15,312 nt of DNA from JBFMFE01 sp040752295 (GTDB lineage Bacteria; UBP15; UBA6099; JBFMBQ01), in assembly GCA_040752295.1 (NCBI GenBank), contig JBFMFE010000050.1, forward strand, positions 1 to 15,312, read 5' to 3'. Each line of letters opens with the position of its first letter. Within the stretch, counting starts at the first letter, position 1. Made by a program: the position numbers and the translations under genes. Positions 7,454 to 15,017 of the stretch are shown here, piece by piece. The notes below the pieces were generated by a model. That model saw nothing but the letters and a program-made list of their open reading frames with translations. It had not been told where the DNA came from and did not search any database.

Positions 7454-8197
7454 ATGGAGAGATTCCTTCGAGGCGAGGACCTCGTCAAGGTCTACCGCCG
7501 TCCGGTGGTGGACCACGTAACCCTCGAATTGAAACCGGGCGAGATCGTCGGGCTGCTCGGACCCAACGGCGCGGGAAAGACCACCACGTTCTACGTGATC
7601 ACGGGGCTGATCCCGCCCAACGGGGGAAGGATCACTCTTAACGGCGAGGACGTCACGCGCCTCGCGATGCACCGCAGATCGCGCAGGGGACTCGGCTACC
7701 TCCCGCAGGAACCCTCGATCTTCAGGAGACTTTCCGTGGAGGACAACCTGAAGCTGATCCTCGAGGCGCAGGGGCTGAGCCGCGCCGACCAGAACGAGCG
7801 CGTGGACTCGCTCCTCGACGAGTTCAAGATCGCCAACATCCGAAGGTCCGTCGGCTGCGTCCTCAGCGGCGGCGAGAGGCGAAGGGTCGAGATCGCAAGG
7901 GCGCTCTCGACCAGTCCCGATTTCCTCCTCCTCGACGAGCCGTTCACGGGCATTGACCCCATCTCCGTCCAGGAACTCCAGGAACTGATGACCGGACTGA
8001 AAAACCGGGGCATCGGGATACTCGTCACCGACCACAACGTGCGCGAGACCCTCGAGATCACCGACCGCGCGTACATAATCTACGACGGCAGGGTTCTCAT
8101 ATCCGGCACCTCGCGGGAGATACTCGAAAGCGAAACCGCCCGCAGGATATACCTCGGCGACAGGTTCCAGATGGACCTCGGCGGAAAGCAGGGCTGA
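7454..8197 (+). CDS. lptB: LPS export ABC transporter ATPase LptB
   Basis: Cytoplasmic ATPase that powers extraction of lipopolysaccharide from the inner membrane. At 247 residues it is full length for LptB (241 in E. coli). Visible in order are the Walker A GPNGAGKT (36-43), the Q-loop Q85 in GYLPQEPSIFRRLSVEDNL (an LptB-type segment), signature LSGGERRRVEIARAL (137-151), Walker B FLLLDEPF with D161-E162, the D-loop GIDPI, and switch His H194 in TDHNVRETL. GGERRR and TDHNVRETL set it apart from generic branched-chain amino-acid ATPases. A GGAGG lies 11 bases before the start, within the end of the LptA-like gene. The preceding LptA-like gene and following LptF/G permease make this a coherent export operon. 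Confidence 0.96.
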   Translation: MERFLRGEDLVKVYRRPVVDHVTLELKPGEIVGLLGPNGAGKTTTFYVITGLIPPNGGRITLNGEDVTRLAMHRRSRRGLGYLPQEPSIFRRLSVEDNLKLILEAQGLSRADQNERVDSLLDEFKIANIRRSVGCVLSGGERRRVEIARALSTSPDFLLLDEPFTGIDPISVQELQELMTGLKNRGIGILVTDHNVRETLEITDRAYIIYDGRVLISGTSREILESETARRIYLGDRFQMDLGGKQG

Positions 8198-8216
8198 GCC
8201 GGAACCGCCAGGACCC

Positions 8217-9308
8217 ATGAGACTGACAGACAGGCTCATCCTCAAGGAGATAATCCCCTACTTTTTTTTCGGCATCGTCACCTTCACGTCCCTGATCCTC
8301 GGCATCGGAGCCGTTTTCAAGATACTGAGGCTCGCGATGGACTACCACACGGGCGGCGTGGTCGTGGTTCAGCTCTTCTTCCTGAAGCTCCCGGAGGTCG
8401 TCACGTACACGCTGCCGATGTCCACGCTGTTTTCCGTCCTGCTCGGCTTCAACAGGATGAGCAGCGACCTCGAGATCACGGCGTTCCGTTCCGCGGGGAT
8501 CAGCTTCCCGCGCCTGGTCGCGCCGGCGGTGCTGTTCTCCTTCTTCGTCAGCCTCTTCGGGCTGATCATGAACGACAGGGTGGTGCCGCTGAGCAACTAC
8601 CATTTCGGGCGCCTGATGATGCGCGCCCAGGAGAAGGGCGGCGTGAACGACGGCGGCGGAATGAGCGTCTTCTTCAAAAACATGGACGAGGGCGTTCTGA
8701 ACCAGATCGTTTACGCGGCGTCCATCGAGGGCGACGTGATGAAGGGCGTTTACTACGAGGAGTTCAACGACGGGCGGAAGTGGCGCGAGATAACCGCGCG
8801 CAGGGCGAAATGGAAGCGCAACTCCTGGACGTTCCACTCCGGCAAGAGGTACGAATTCGACGAAACCGGCGAACTGACGAACATTGTAAAGTTCAAAAAG
8901 ATGGATATAATTCTCCTGCTCTCGCCCGCGGAGCTTGTCCAGACCCAGAAGGAGCCGGGCAGCCTCACTCTGCGCGAACTGAGGGAGCGGATCGCGTTCC
9001 TTAAGAAAGAGAAAATAAAAGAGCGGGACTTGAGAAAGCTCCAGGTTGACTATCACGCAAAAATCGCGATTCCCTTCGCAAGCCTCACCTTCGCGCTCAT
9101 CGCCGCGCCGCTGGGGCTGCGCCCCGTCAGGGCAAGCTCATCCATCGGGCTTGGTCTGAGCGTCATGATCATTTTCTGCTACTACGTGGCGCAGCAGATA
9201 TTCAGGGTCATGGGGCAGGGATGGCTCAATCCCGCCGCCGCGGCGTGGCTTCCCGACGCCGTGCTCCTCGTCCTCGGCGCTTGGCTCATACTCAGGGCGA
9301 ACAGGTGA
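8217..9308 (+). CDS. LptF/LptG-family LPS export permease
   Basis: Inner-membrane permease (YjgP/YjgQ family) that forms the channel for LptB-driven LPS extraction. The 363-residue chain has the family architecture. Three N-terminal membrane helices lie at about 12-37, 49-77 and 97-121, with the coupling segment FNRMSSDLEITAFRSAGIS between the second and third. A periplasmic beta-jellyroll domain of about 150 residues follows (roughly 122-275), and then three C-terminal helices at about 281-302, 308-330 and 337-360. The motif AKIAIPFASLTFALIAAPLG is typical. In E. coli LptF and LptG form a heterodimer; only one permease is found here, so its partner is elsewhere or the protein pairs with itself. 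I cannot tell LptF from LptG by eye. It ends the operon: a 260-base gap with a palindromic element follows. Confidence 0.93.
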   Translation: MRLTDRLILKEIIPYFFFGIVTFTSLILGIGAVFKILRLAMDYHTGGVVVVQLFFLKLPEVVTYTLPMSTLFSVLLGFNRMSSDLEITAFRSAGISFPRLVAPAVLFSFFVSLFGLIMNDRVVPLSNYHFGRLMMRAQEKGGVNDGGGMSVFFKNMDEGVLNQIVYAASIEGDVMKGVYYEEFNDGRKWREITARRAKWKRNSWTFHSGKRYEFDETGELTNIVKFKKMDIILLLSPAELVQTQKEPGSLTLRELRERIAFLKKEKIKERDLRKLQVDYHAKIAIPFASLTFALIAAPLGLRPVRASSSIGLGLSVMIIFCYYVAQQIFRVMGQGWLNPAAAAWLPDAVLLVLGAWLILRANR

Positions 9309-9359
9309 AACGACGCACACGCCCCCTCCGATCCCTTTTACCCCCGCGCATCCGCGCCC

Positions 9360-9509
9360 TTATCCCGAATTATTCACGCTGTTTGAATAATTCGGGAAGA
9401 AATCGCAATAACGCCGAATCTTCTTCGTTATCGGGCTTCCACCGTCGGTCACGTACCTGTCAAGTACGCTCCCGTCCGGTGTCATCCCTCTGCCTCGAAT
9501 CTTCAGCAT
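9360..9509 (-). CDS. Possible 49-residue protein encoded inside the palindromic element
   Basis: A complete small frame on the minus strand runs from an ATG at 9509 to a TAA at 9360. The product begins MLKIRGRGMTPDGSVLDRYV and continues with TDGGSPITKKIRRYCDFFPN, ending NSVNNSG. It fills nearly the whole repeat element (9364-9540), and both the left hairpin and one arm of the outer inverted repeat are part of the coding frame. No strong ribosome-binding site precedes the ATG; a GAGG lies upstream of the second Met (9485). I know no function for it. It may be a chance frame in a structured element; conservation of the peptide in other copies would decide. The lptF/G and hpf genes on either side run the opposite way. 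Confidence 0.3.
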   Translation of the reverse strand: MLKIRGRGMTPDGSVLDRYVTDGGSPITKKIRRYCDFFPNYSNSVNNSG

Positions 9510-9540
9510 TCTTGCGATTTCCCCGGATGAATAATCCGGG
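9364..9540. repeat. Compound palindromic intergenic element
   Basis: The element is 177 bases of nested pairing. Left hairpin: 12-bp perfect arms CCCGAATTATTC (9364-9375) and GAATAATTCGGG (9385-9396). Long-range stem: GAAATCGCAA (9399-9408) with TTGCGATTTC (9512-9521). Inside this, CACCG (9440-9444) pairs with CGGTG (9477-9481) and CGTAC (9452-9456) with GTACG (9464-9468). Right hairpin: CCCGGAT (9522-9528) and ATCCGGG (9534-9540). The outer hairpins share a direct copy TGAATAATYCGGG (9384-9396 and 9528-9540). Order and symmetry suggest a mobile palindromic repeat or a structured RNA rather than chance. It feels familiar as a dispersed repeat of uncultivated bacteria, but I cannot verify that here. 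Confidence 0.75.
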
Positions 9541-9553
9541 CTTATAATATTAC

Positions 9554-9560
9554 GGGGAGG
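9554..9560 (+). promoter_or_regulatory. Shine-Dalgarno site of hpf
   Basis: GGGGAGG, 8 bases before the ATG at 9569. It selects that ATG over the one at 9578 (17-base spacing) and over the out-of-frame ATG at 9561. Confidence 0.75.
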
Positions 9561-9568
9561 ATGACTTC

Positions 9569-10138
9569 ATGGAAGACATGCGCATCGTCATCAAGGGAAA
9601 CAACATCAGGCTCACCGAAGCGCTCAAAAATTACGTCCGCGAAAAAATAGGAAGACTCAAGAAGTATTTCGAGGGCATAAAGTCCGCCGAGGTCGAACTC
9701 ACCTACCAGGACAGCCGCAGCGCGGACAAAACGCAGAAGGTGGAGGTCACGCTCAGCGCCAACGGCGTGATCTTCCGCTGCGAGGAGGCGAGCGTCAACA
9801 TGTACGCCTCGATTGACATCGCCGCCGAAAAACTCGAACGCCAGCTCCGGCGCTTCAAACAGCGCCTCTACCAGCGCTCCAGAGTTCTGAGAGGCGCCAA
9901 AAAGGACTCCGCGGCGAAACCCCCGTCCCAACCCCGGGCGGCGGACGAACCGGAACCCAAAATCGTTAAAATGAAACGCTTCGCCGTGAAACCCATGGAA
10001 CCCCTGGAGGCGTCACTCCAGATGGAGATGCTCAACCACAACTTCTTCGTATTTCTCAACTCCGAATCAGAGCAGGTGAACGTCATATACAAGCGCAACG
10101 ACGGCAATTACGGGCTGATCGAGCCGGAACTCGAATAG
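9569..10138 (+). CDS. hpf: Ribosome hibernation promoting factor, long form
   Basis: A 189-residue long HPF that binds the 30S decoding centre and dimerises 70S ribosomes into inactive 100S particles during stress or stationary phase. The N-terminal S30AE/RaiA domain (about 4-105) shows MRIVIKGNNIRLTEALKNYV, a Lys-rich helix, and SIDIAAEKLERQLRRFKQRL. A charged Pro/Ala linker (about 108-130) leads to the C-terminal dimerisation domain (about 135-187: KRFAVKPMEPLEASLQME, then HNFFVFLNSESEQVNVIYKR and DGNYGLIEP). In E. coli the short hpf lies downstream of lptA-lptB-rpoN, and here it follows the lpt genes without rpoN, a partly kept gene order. The two-domain form is the one typical of bacteria without a separate RMF. 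It may be transcribed from within or upstream of the palindromic element; no convincing promoter of its own was found. Confidence 0.95.
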   Translation: MEDMRIVIKGNNIRLTEALKNYVREKIGRLKKYFEGIKSAEVELTYQDSRSADKTQKVEVTLSANGVIFRCEEASVNMYASIDIAAEKLERQLRRFKQRLYQRSRVLRGAKKDSAAKPPSQPRAADEPEPKIVKMKRFAVKPMEPLEASLQMEMLNHNFFVFLNSESEQVNVIYKRNDGNYGLIEPELE

Positions 10139-10190
10139 TCCGCGCGCCCCGCCGCAGCGGGCGGCGCCGGGACGCCGCAACGCGCATAAA

Positions 10191-11885
10191 ATGCCTATCC
10201 CCGAGCAGTTCATCCCCAAGTCCTATCTCGCGCTCAAACGCTCGCTGAAGGTCACCTACGTCTTCTGCAAGTACGGTTTCTTCTGGGTCGCGGAGGCGCT
10301 CGAGCTGACCCGCTATTTCCCGCGCCGCCTCCGCGAGAGGATCACCTCGGCGGAGGAGTACCAGCTTCCCTTCGCCGTCAGGCTGCGCCGCGTCATCGAG
10401 GAACTCGGTCCGACGTACGTCAAGGCGGGTCAGCTCCTGAGCACCCGCCCAGACATCATACCCCCGGACGTCATACAGGAACTGTCGAAACTCCAGGACG
10501 AGGTCCCGCCCTTTCCGTTTCCCGAGGTGCAGGAGGAACTCGAAAGCGAGCTGGGACGCCCCATGGACACCGTGTTCCGCGCCTTCGCCCGCCTCCCCAT
10601 CGCCTCCGCCTCCATCGGTCAGGTGCACGAGGCGGTCCTCCACGACGGCAGGGAAGTGGTGGTGAAAGTCCAGAGACCGGGCATAGACAAGATCGTCGCC
10701 ATTGACGTCTACATCATGTACAGGATCGCCCGCGGCGCCGAGGCGCGGTTCGAGTGGGCGCGACAGTTCAACCTCGTCGAGCGCGTCGAGGAATTCTCCA
10801 AGACCATCCGCCAGGAAATGGACTACACCATCGAGGGAAAGAACGCCGACCGCTTCCGCAGGAACTTCGAGGACAACGACCAGGTCAGGATTCCCGAGGT
10901 CTACTGGGACCACACCACGAGGAAAGTGCTCACGATGGAATATCTCCACGGCATACCCATAAGGGAGAAGGACAAACTGATCGCGAAAGGCTACGACCTC
11001 GTGGCGATAAACGACATCATCGGCAGGGCGTACGTTGACCAGATACTCATTGACGGCTTCTTCCACGCCGACCCCCACTTCGGAAACATACTCGTGATGG
11101 AAAGACAGGTGATCGGACTGCTCGACTTCGGCATGGTCGGCGTGGTTGACCCCATCATGAGGCGCAACATGGCAAGGTACTTCATCGCCATCGTCGAGCA
11201 GGACGCCGAATCGCTCGTGGACGTGCTCTACGAAATCGCCGACGTCGCCGAGTCCACAGACCGCGACGACCTCGTCCGCGAAGCGGGAAGGATGCTCGCC
11301 AAATACGCCAACATAAAAATCGGACAGATAAAACTCGAGGAAATCGCCGCCGAACTCTTCAATATCGGCATGAAGTACAGGATCACGCTCCCCGGCGAGT
11401 TCACTCTCATGGACAAGACGCTCATCACGCTCGAAGGGCTTGGAAGACACCTCTATCCCGAGTTCGACCTCGTGGACGCCGCACAGCCCACCGCCAGAAT
11501 GCTCTTCCGCAGGGAGTTCGACGTCAAGGAAACCGGCACCGCGCTCCTCAGGAGCGTGATTGACGTCCGCGACCTGCTGAGCGCGCTCCCGCGCAGGATG
11601 AACAAGATCACGCAGGCGCTGGAGCGCGGGCAGTTCAAAATGAAACTCGAAGTCGAGAACTACTCCGGCGCGATGGAGAAAAACGCCCGCGCCCTCGGCA
11701 GGGCGCTCAACAGGCTCTCCCTCGCCGTCGTGCTGGGCGCCCTGATCATCGCCGCCTCGCGCCTCTTCCCGCCGGATCACGGCCCGGTCGCCTTCGGCAT
11801 GAGCCTCGGGCAGATCATACAGTTCTCTTTCCTTGCGGCGGCGCTCGTCTGGCTCCTCGCCGTCTTCCGTTCCGGCAGGTTTTAA
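10191..11885 (+). CDS. ABC1/UbiB-family atypical protein kinase-like protein
   Basis: A 564-residue member of the UbiB/AarF/COQ8 family, linked in other bacteria to quinone biosynthesis and lipid homeostasis through an ATP-dependent activity at the membrane. The family-specific motifs are all there: the inhibitory KxGQ helix K78-A-G-Q81 in YVKAGQLLSTRPDIIP, the Ala-rich loop ASASIGQVHEA (138-148) in place of the kinase Gly-rich loop, the ATP-binding Lys K159 in VVVKVQRPG, QEMDYTIEGKNADRF (about 208-222), catalytic HADPHFGN (292-299) and metal-binding LLDFGMVG (310-317). Two C-terminal membrane helices (about 508-525 and 537-557) match UbiB topology. No ubiquinone or menaquinone gene lies nearby, so its substrate is not indicated. 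It starts 52 bases after hpf, and the intercistronic gap is GC-rich with no clear ribosome-binding site. Confidence 0.93.
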   Translation: MPIPEQFIPKSYLALKRSLKVTYVFCKYGFFWVAEALELTRYFPRRLRERITSAEEYQLPFAVRLRRVIEELGPTYVKAGQLLSTRPDIIPPDVIQELSKLQDEVPPFPFPEVQEELESELGRPMDTVFRAFARLPIASASIGQVHEAVLHDGREVVVKVQRPGIDKIVAIDVYIMYRIARGAEARFEWARQFNLVERVEEFSKTIRQEMDYTIEGKNADRFRRNFEDNDQVRIPEVYWDHTTRKVLTMEYLHGIPIREKDKLIAKGYDLVAINDIIGRAYVDQILIDGFFHADPHFGNILVMERQVIGLLDFGMVGVVDPIMRRNMARYFIAIVEQDAESLVDVLYEIADVAESTDRDDLVREAGRMLAKYANIKIGQIKLEEIAAELFNIGMKYRITLPGEFTLMDKTLITLEGLGRHLYPEFDLVDAAQPTARMLFRREFDVKETGTALLRSVIDVRDLLSALPRRMNKITQALERGQFKMKLEVENYSGAMEKNARALGRALNRLSLAVVLGALIIAASRLFPPDHGPVAFGMSLGQIIQFSFLAAALVWLLAVFRSGRF

Positions 11886-11908
11886 CCGCTCGGCAGAGAG
11901 CGGCTTTT
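11886..11908 (+). terminator. Weak rho-independent terminator after the UbiB-family gene
   Basis: Directly after the stop codon CCGCTC (11886-11891) pairs with GAGCGG (11898-11903) round a 6-base loop, followed by CTTTT. Stem and T-run are short, so read-through into the CHASE2 gene at 11957 is likely. Confidence 0.45.
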
Positions 11909-11956
11909 GTCCGCGGGCGGCGTTTAAAGGCTGCGATATCACTGGAGGACCATCGG

Positions 11957-14821
11957 ATGAAAATACGCTTACCGAAACTTCCCAGGCAGGCGGAAAAACG
12001 CAACCCCATCGTGGGCGTGCTCCTCGGCGCGGCGTCCGCAGTCGTACTCGGCGCGTGTTTCCACGACGCGGCATCCAAAGCCCCCATCGCGTCGGCGCTC
12101 TACGACCTGATGCACAACTTCGAGTACAAGACCTACGACCTGCGGTTCCTCATAAGGGGACCGCTCGATAAAAAGTCAATCAGCCCCGACATCGTCCTTT
12201 TAGACTACGACGACGAGACCCAGGAATGGGCGCCGTTCCCGCCCGACAGAAACGCCTACGCCGAGATAATCAGGGCTTTCTCCGGGGAGGAATCGCGGAC
12301 GCGGGCGACGTTCTTCGACGTTTTTTTCTTCGACCCCTTCGGACAGCAGCTCAACAACGACATGGCGCTCGTGCTCCAGGACGCGTTCGCCGACCTGCCC
12401 GGCGCGGTGAACGCCGACGTCGAACTCACGGCGCGGGTGAAGGAGAAAATGTACAACGCCGCTCAACTGCTGAAAAGCGGCGCCGTGGACGCCGCGGCGG
12501 CGGAACTCGGCGACGTCGTCTCGGACGAGAACATGGACGAAACGATCGGGTTCTTCGACGAAGCCGCCCTGTTCTTCTCGTCCAACGCCGACATGAGGGA
12601 CATCGCGCCCAACAGGGACGCCCTGCTCCACGACGCGATCTCCGGCGCCGGCAACGTTTACCTCGCACAGATCGTCAACAACGCGGAAAAAACCCCTTAC
12701 GATGCCGACGACGTCATCTTCGACCCCGCGGTTCACGGGACATTCGCAAAACTCGTCCGGATGCGCGACCGCACGCAGACCGAATCGAGGATTGAAGTCC
12801 TCGTCAATTACACTCTCAGAAACCTGACCGTCGGCGACTATGAGCGGATTCTCAGGGACAGCGCGAAAAAATCGGTCGGCAATCGCCGCCCCCTGAAATT
12901 CTCGAAGGAGGAAAGACGCGCGATCAGAGAAGAGATGCGCAAGGTCAGGGAAGACGTCGAAAAGGCGATGGAAATGAACGGCGGACTGGGAGTGGACGTC
13001 CCCCCCGGCGCGCCCGTGAACAAAGAAAAACTTTTCGGAAAATACAGAAATCTCATCAACATAACCGCGCCCGCAAGGTTCATCGCCGAGGGCGCCGCCG
13101 GCATCGGCTACGTCAAACCCGAATTCCAGGAGTACGACGGCACCATCCGCACAGCCGCGCCCATGTCCGTCTTCCTCGACAGGCTCTACCTCCACGTGGA
13201 CATGCTCCTCGCAATGCTCTATCTCGGAGTGGAAAAGGAAGACCTTGTCTTTCATGAGAACAGGATCGTGATGAAAAACTGCCGGTTCCCGGGGGCGGCG
13301 AAACCGGGAACCGTCACGATTCCGCTTTTCAGGAACGGCACAGTCCTCGTGAACTGGGCTGGCAACTTCTACGAACCCGATCAGTTCACGCACAGGAGCT
13401 TCAGAAAAATCTATGAAAGCGCCGTGAAATACAACATACTCAAAAAGTACGAAAAGGGTGAGGCGCCGCTCAACCCCGTCGAACGCCGCACGCTCGCCGC
13501 CATGTCGAAAGCCGAGATCGAAAAAGTCAGAAAGGATATTTCATTCTTCAAGGGCAAGATCAGCATGACGGGGCTTACGGCGGAGGGAACGCACGACCTC
13601 AACCCCATCCCCTTTCACCCGCGTTATCCCCTCGTCGGGATGCACGCCAACTTCGTCAACATGATACTGAACGGGCTGTTCATCCGCACGACGCCATTCA
13701 TCGCGTTCTTCCTCGCCCTCGCCGCGCTCTCGGTCTTCGTCGGATACATGGCGGGCGCGCACAGGCAGTTGCCGGGCGCGCTGATATGCGGCGGCGCCGT
13801 CGCCGCGTGGGCGGCGCTCTCCGTCGCGGCGTTCGTCTTCGCGCGCCTGTGGGTTCCCTTCGTCCCCGTCGTGGTCACGCTCGTCGCGGCGTACCTGTTC
13901 GTGCTCGTTTACCGCTTCATGACCGAGGGGCACGAGGCTCGAAGGATGAAGGGCATGTTCGCGACCTACGTCAACCCGTCCGTCGTTGACACGCTGATAC
14001 ACAACCCGGACATGCTCCGCCTCGGCGGCGAGAGAATGGACCTCACAGCGATGTTCGCCCTCGCCGCCGGACCGGGCGTGGAGTCGGACGACGCCGAGGC
14101 GCTCGTCGAGCGCCTCAACGAATACTTCACCGCCATGACAGACCAGATATTCGCCCACGACGGAACGCTCGACAAGTACGAGGGCAAGATCATCATGGCG
14201 ATCTACGGCGCGCCGGTCCATTTCGAAGACCACCACGTCAGGGCGTGCCTCTCGTGCGTCGGCATGAAAAACGCCATGCGCGAACTCCACGAAAAATGGA
14301 AGAACGAGGGCAGGGAACCCATATTCACCACCGTGGGGCTTAACTCGGGTCCGATGATCGCCGGCAACATGGGCTCCGCCTCACGGTTCAACTACACCGT
14401 GATGGGCGACTCGGTGAACCTGGCGGCGCGGATACTCGGCGCGAGCATCCAGTACGGAATCAACTTCATGATAAGCGAAACCACCTACGACGGCGCGAAG
14501 GAGAAGATCATCGGCAGGCTCGTTGACAGCATCGTGGTCGTCGGCAAGGAGGAGCCGGCGAACGTGTACGAGATCATCGCCGCGCGCGACGACCGCCTCC
14601 CCGACGACGTCCGGCGGTTCATCGAGACTTACGAAAGGGGATTCGCGCTCTACCAGCAGCGGAAATGGGACGAGGCGATCGAGGCGTTCGCGGCGGCGCT
14701 CGAACTCAAAAAGGGCGACAAGCCGAGCATGACGCTCCTCGAACGGTGCAGGTTCTACAAGACCTCGCCGCCGGACGACAGGTGGAGGGGAGAGTTCGTC
14801 CTCACAGCCAAGGGACTGTGA
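11957..14821 (+). CDS. CHASE2-domain membrane receptor with degenerate class III cyclase domain and C-terminal TPR
   Basis: A 954-residue sensor. One membrane helix at about 17-35 leads into a very large extracytoplasmic CHASE2 sensor (about 45-577). Its landmarks are IVLLDYDDET, TFFDVFFFDPFG, GIGYVKPEFQEYDGTIRTAA and ISMTGLTAEGTHDLNPIPFH with VGMHANFVNMILNG. Three helices (about 579-600, 608-628, 631-652) bring the chain back to the cytoplasm. A class III nucleotide cyclase domain (about 664-860) follows, then a TPR-like tail (about 870-915; FALYQQRKWDEAIEAFAAAL). Active cyclases have F-x-D-I-R-G-F-T and DKFxGDxxMA. Here these read FALAAGPG (Leu702 for the first metal Asp) and DKYEGKIIMA (Lys744 for the second). 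The purine-site Lys740 and Asp818, and the transition-state pair Asn821 and Arg825 in GDSVNLAAR, remain. It therefore probably binds a partner or nucleotide rather than making cAMP. GGAGG lies 8 bases before the ATG. Confidence 0.9.
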   Translation: MKIRLPKLPRQAEKRNPIVGVLLGAASAVVLGACFHDAASKAPIASALYDLMHNFEYKTYDLRFLIRGPLDKKSISPDIVLLDYDDETQEWAPFPPDRNAYAEIIRAFSGEESRTRATFFDVFFFDPFGQQLNNDMALVLQDAFADLPGAVNADVELTARVKEKMYNAAQLLKSGAVDAAAAELGDVVSDENMDETIGFFDEAALFFSSNADMRDIAPNRDALLHDAISGAGNVYLAQIVNNAEKTPYDADDVIFDPAVHGTFAKLVRMRDRTQTESRIEVLVNYTLRNLTVGDYERILRDSAKKSVGNRRPLKFSKEERRAIREEMRKVREDVEKAMEMNGGLGVDVPPGAPVNKEKLFGKYRNLINITAPARFIAEGAAGIGYVKPEFQEYDGTIRTAAPMSVFLDRLYLHVDMLLAMLYLGVEKEDLVFHENRIVMKNCRFPGAAKPGTVTIPLFRNGTVLVNWAGNFYEPDQFTHRSFRKIYESAVKYNILKKYEKGEAPLNPVERRTLAAMSKAEIEKVRKDISFFKGKISMTGLTAEGTHDLNPIPFHPRYPLVGMHANFVNMILNGLFIRTTPFIAFFLALAALSVFVGYMAGAHRQLPGALICGGAVAAWAALSVAAFVFARLWVPFVPVVVTLVAAYLFVLVYRFMTEGHEARRMKGMFATYVNPSVVDTLIHNPDMLRLGGERMDLTAMFALAAGPGVESDDAEALVERLNEYFTAMTDQIFAHDGTLDKYEGKIIMAIYGAPVHFEDHHVRACLSCVGMKNAMRELHEKWKNEGREPIFTTVGLNSGPMIAGNMGSASRFNYTVMGDSVNLAARILGASIQYGINFMISETTYDGAKEKIIGRLVDSIVVVGKEEPANVYEIIAARDDRLPDDVRRFIETYERGFALYQQRKWDEAIEAFAAALELKKGDKPSMTLLERCRFYKTSPPDDRWRGEFVLTAKGL

Positions 14822-14923
14822 CGCCGTGTTATCGCGGAGAGCGGAAAACACGAAACGCTGCGTATGGCGGCTGTTTACTGAAATGAAGCTTGGTCTTGAA
14901 AGAAATCTAAAATGACCAATGCG

Positions 14924-14978
14924 GAATGTAGATGTTCAAATCTTTTCTCCTACATTCTTAGTTCTACATTCTACATTC
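14924..14978. repeat. CTACATTC short repeat cluster
   Basis: CTACATTC occurs at 14950-14957, 14964-14971 and 14971-14978, and its reverse complement GAATGTAG at 14924-14931. Three direct copies and one inverted copy within 55 bases suggest a degraded tandem repeat. Confidence 0.5.
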
Positions 14979-15017
14979 ATCATTCTCTTTTTCTTTCTCT
15001 TTCGCACGCATCATTTG

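Noticed and set aside
6554..8245. 563-codon open frame on the minus strand opposite the lpt genes
   Set aside because: Antisense shadow in GC-rich DNA; it crosses three boundaries of well-supported plus-strand genes and has no family features.
9543..9548. TATAAT as the -10 box of an hpf promoter
   Set aside because: There is no -35 match at 16-18 bases, and the implied start would fall on the Shine-Dalgarno site itself.
10139..10190. GC-rich inverted repeats between hpf and the UbiB-family gene as a terminator
   Set aside because: The stems are short and irregular, and no T-run follows; any GC-rich stretch of this length would show similar pairing.
10083..12074. 663-codon open frame on the minus strand opposite the UbiB-family gene
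   Set aside because: Antisense shadow: the plus-strand frame carries all the ABC1 kinase motifs, the opposite frame none.
12200..13393. 397-codon open frame on the minus strand within the CHASE2 gene
   Set aside because: Antisense shadow with biased composition; the plus strand encodes recognisable CHASE2 segments throughout.
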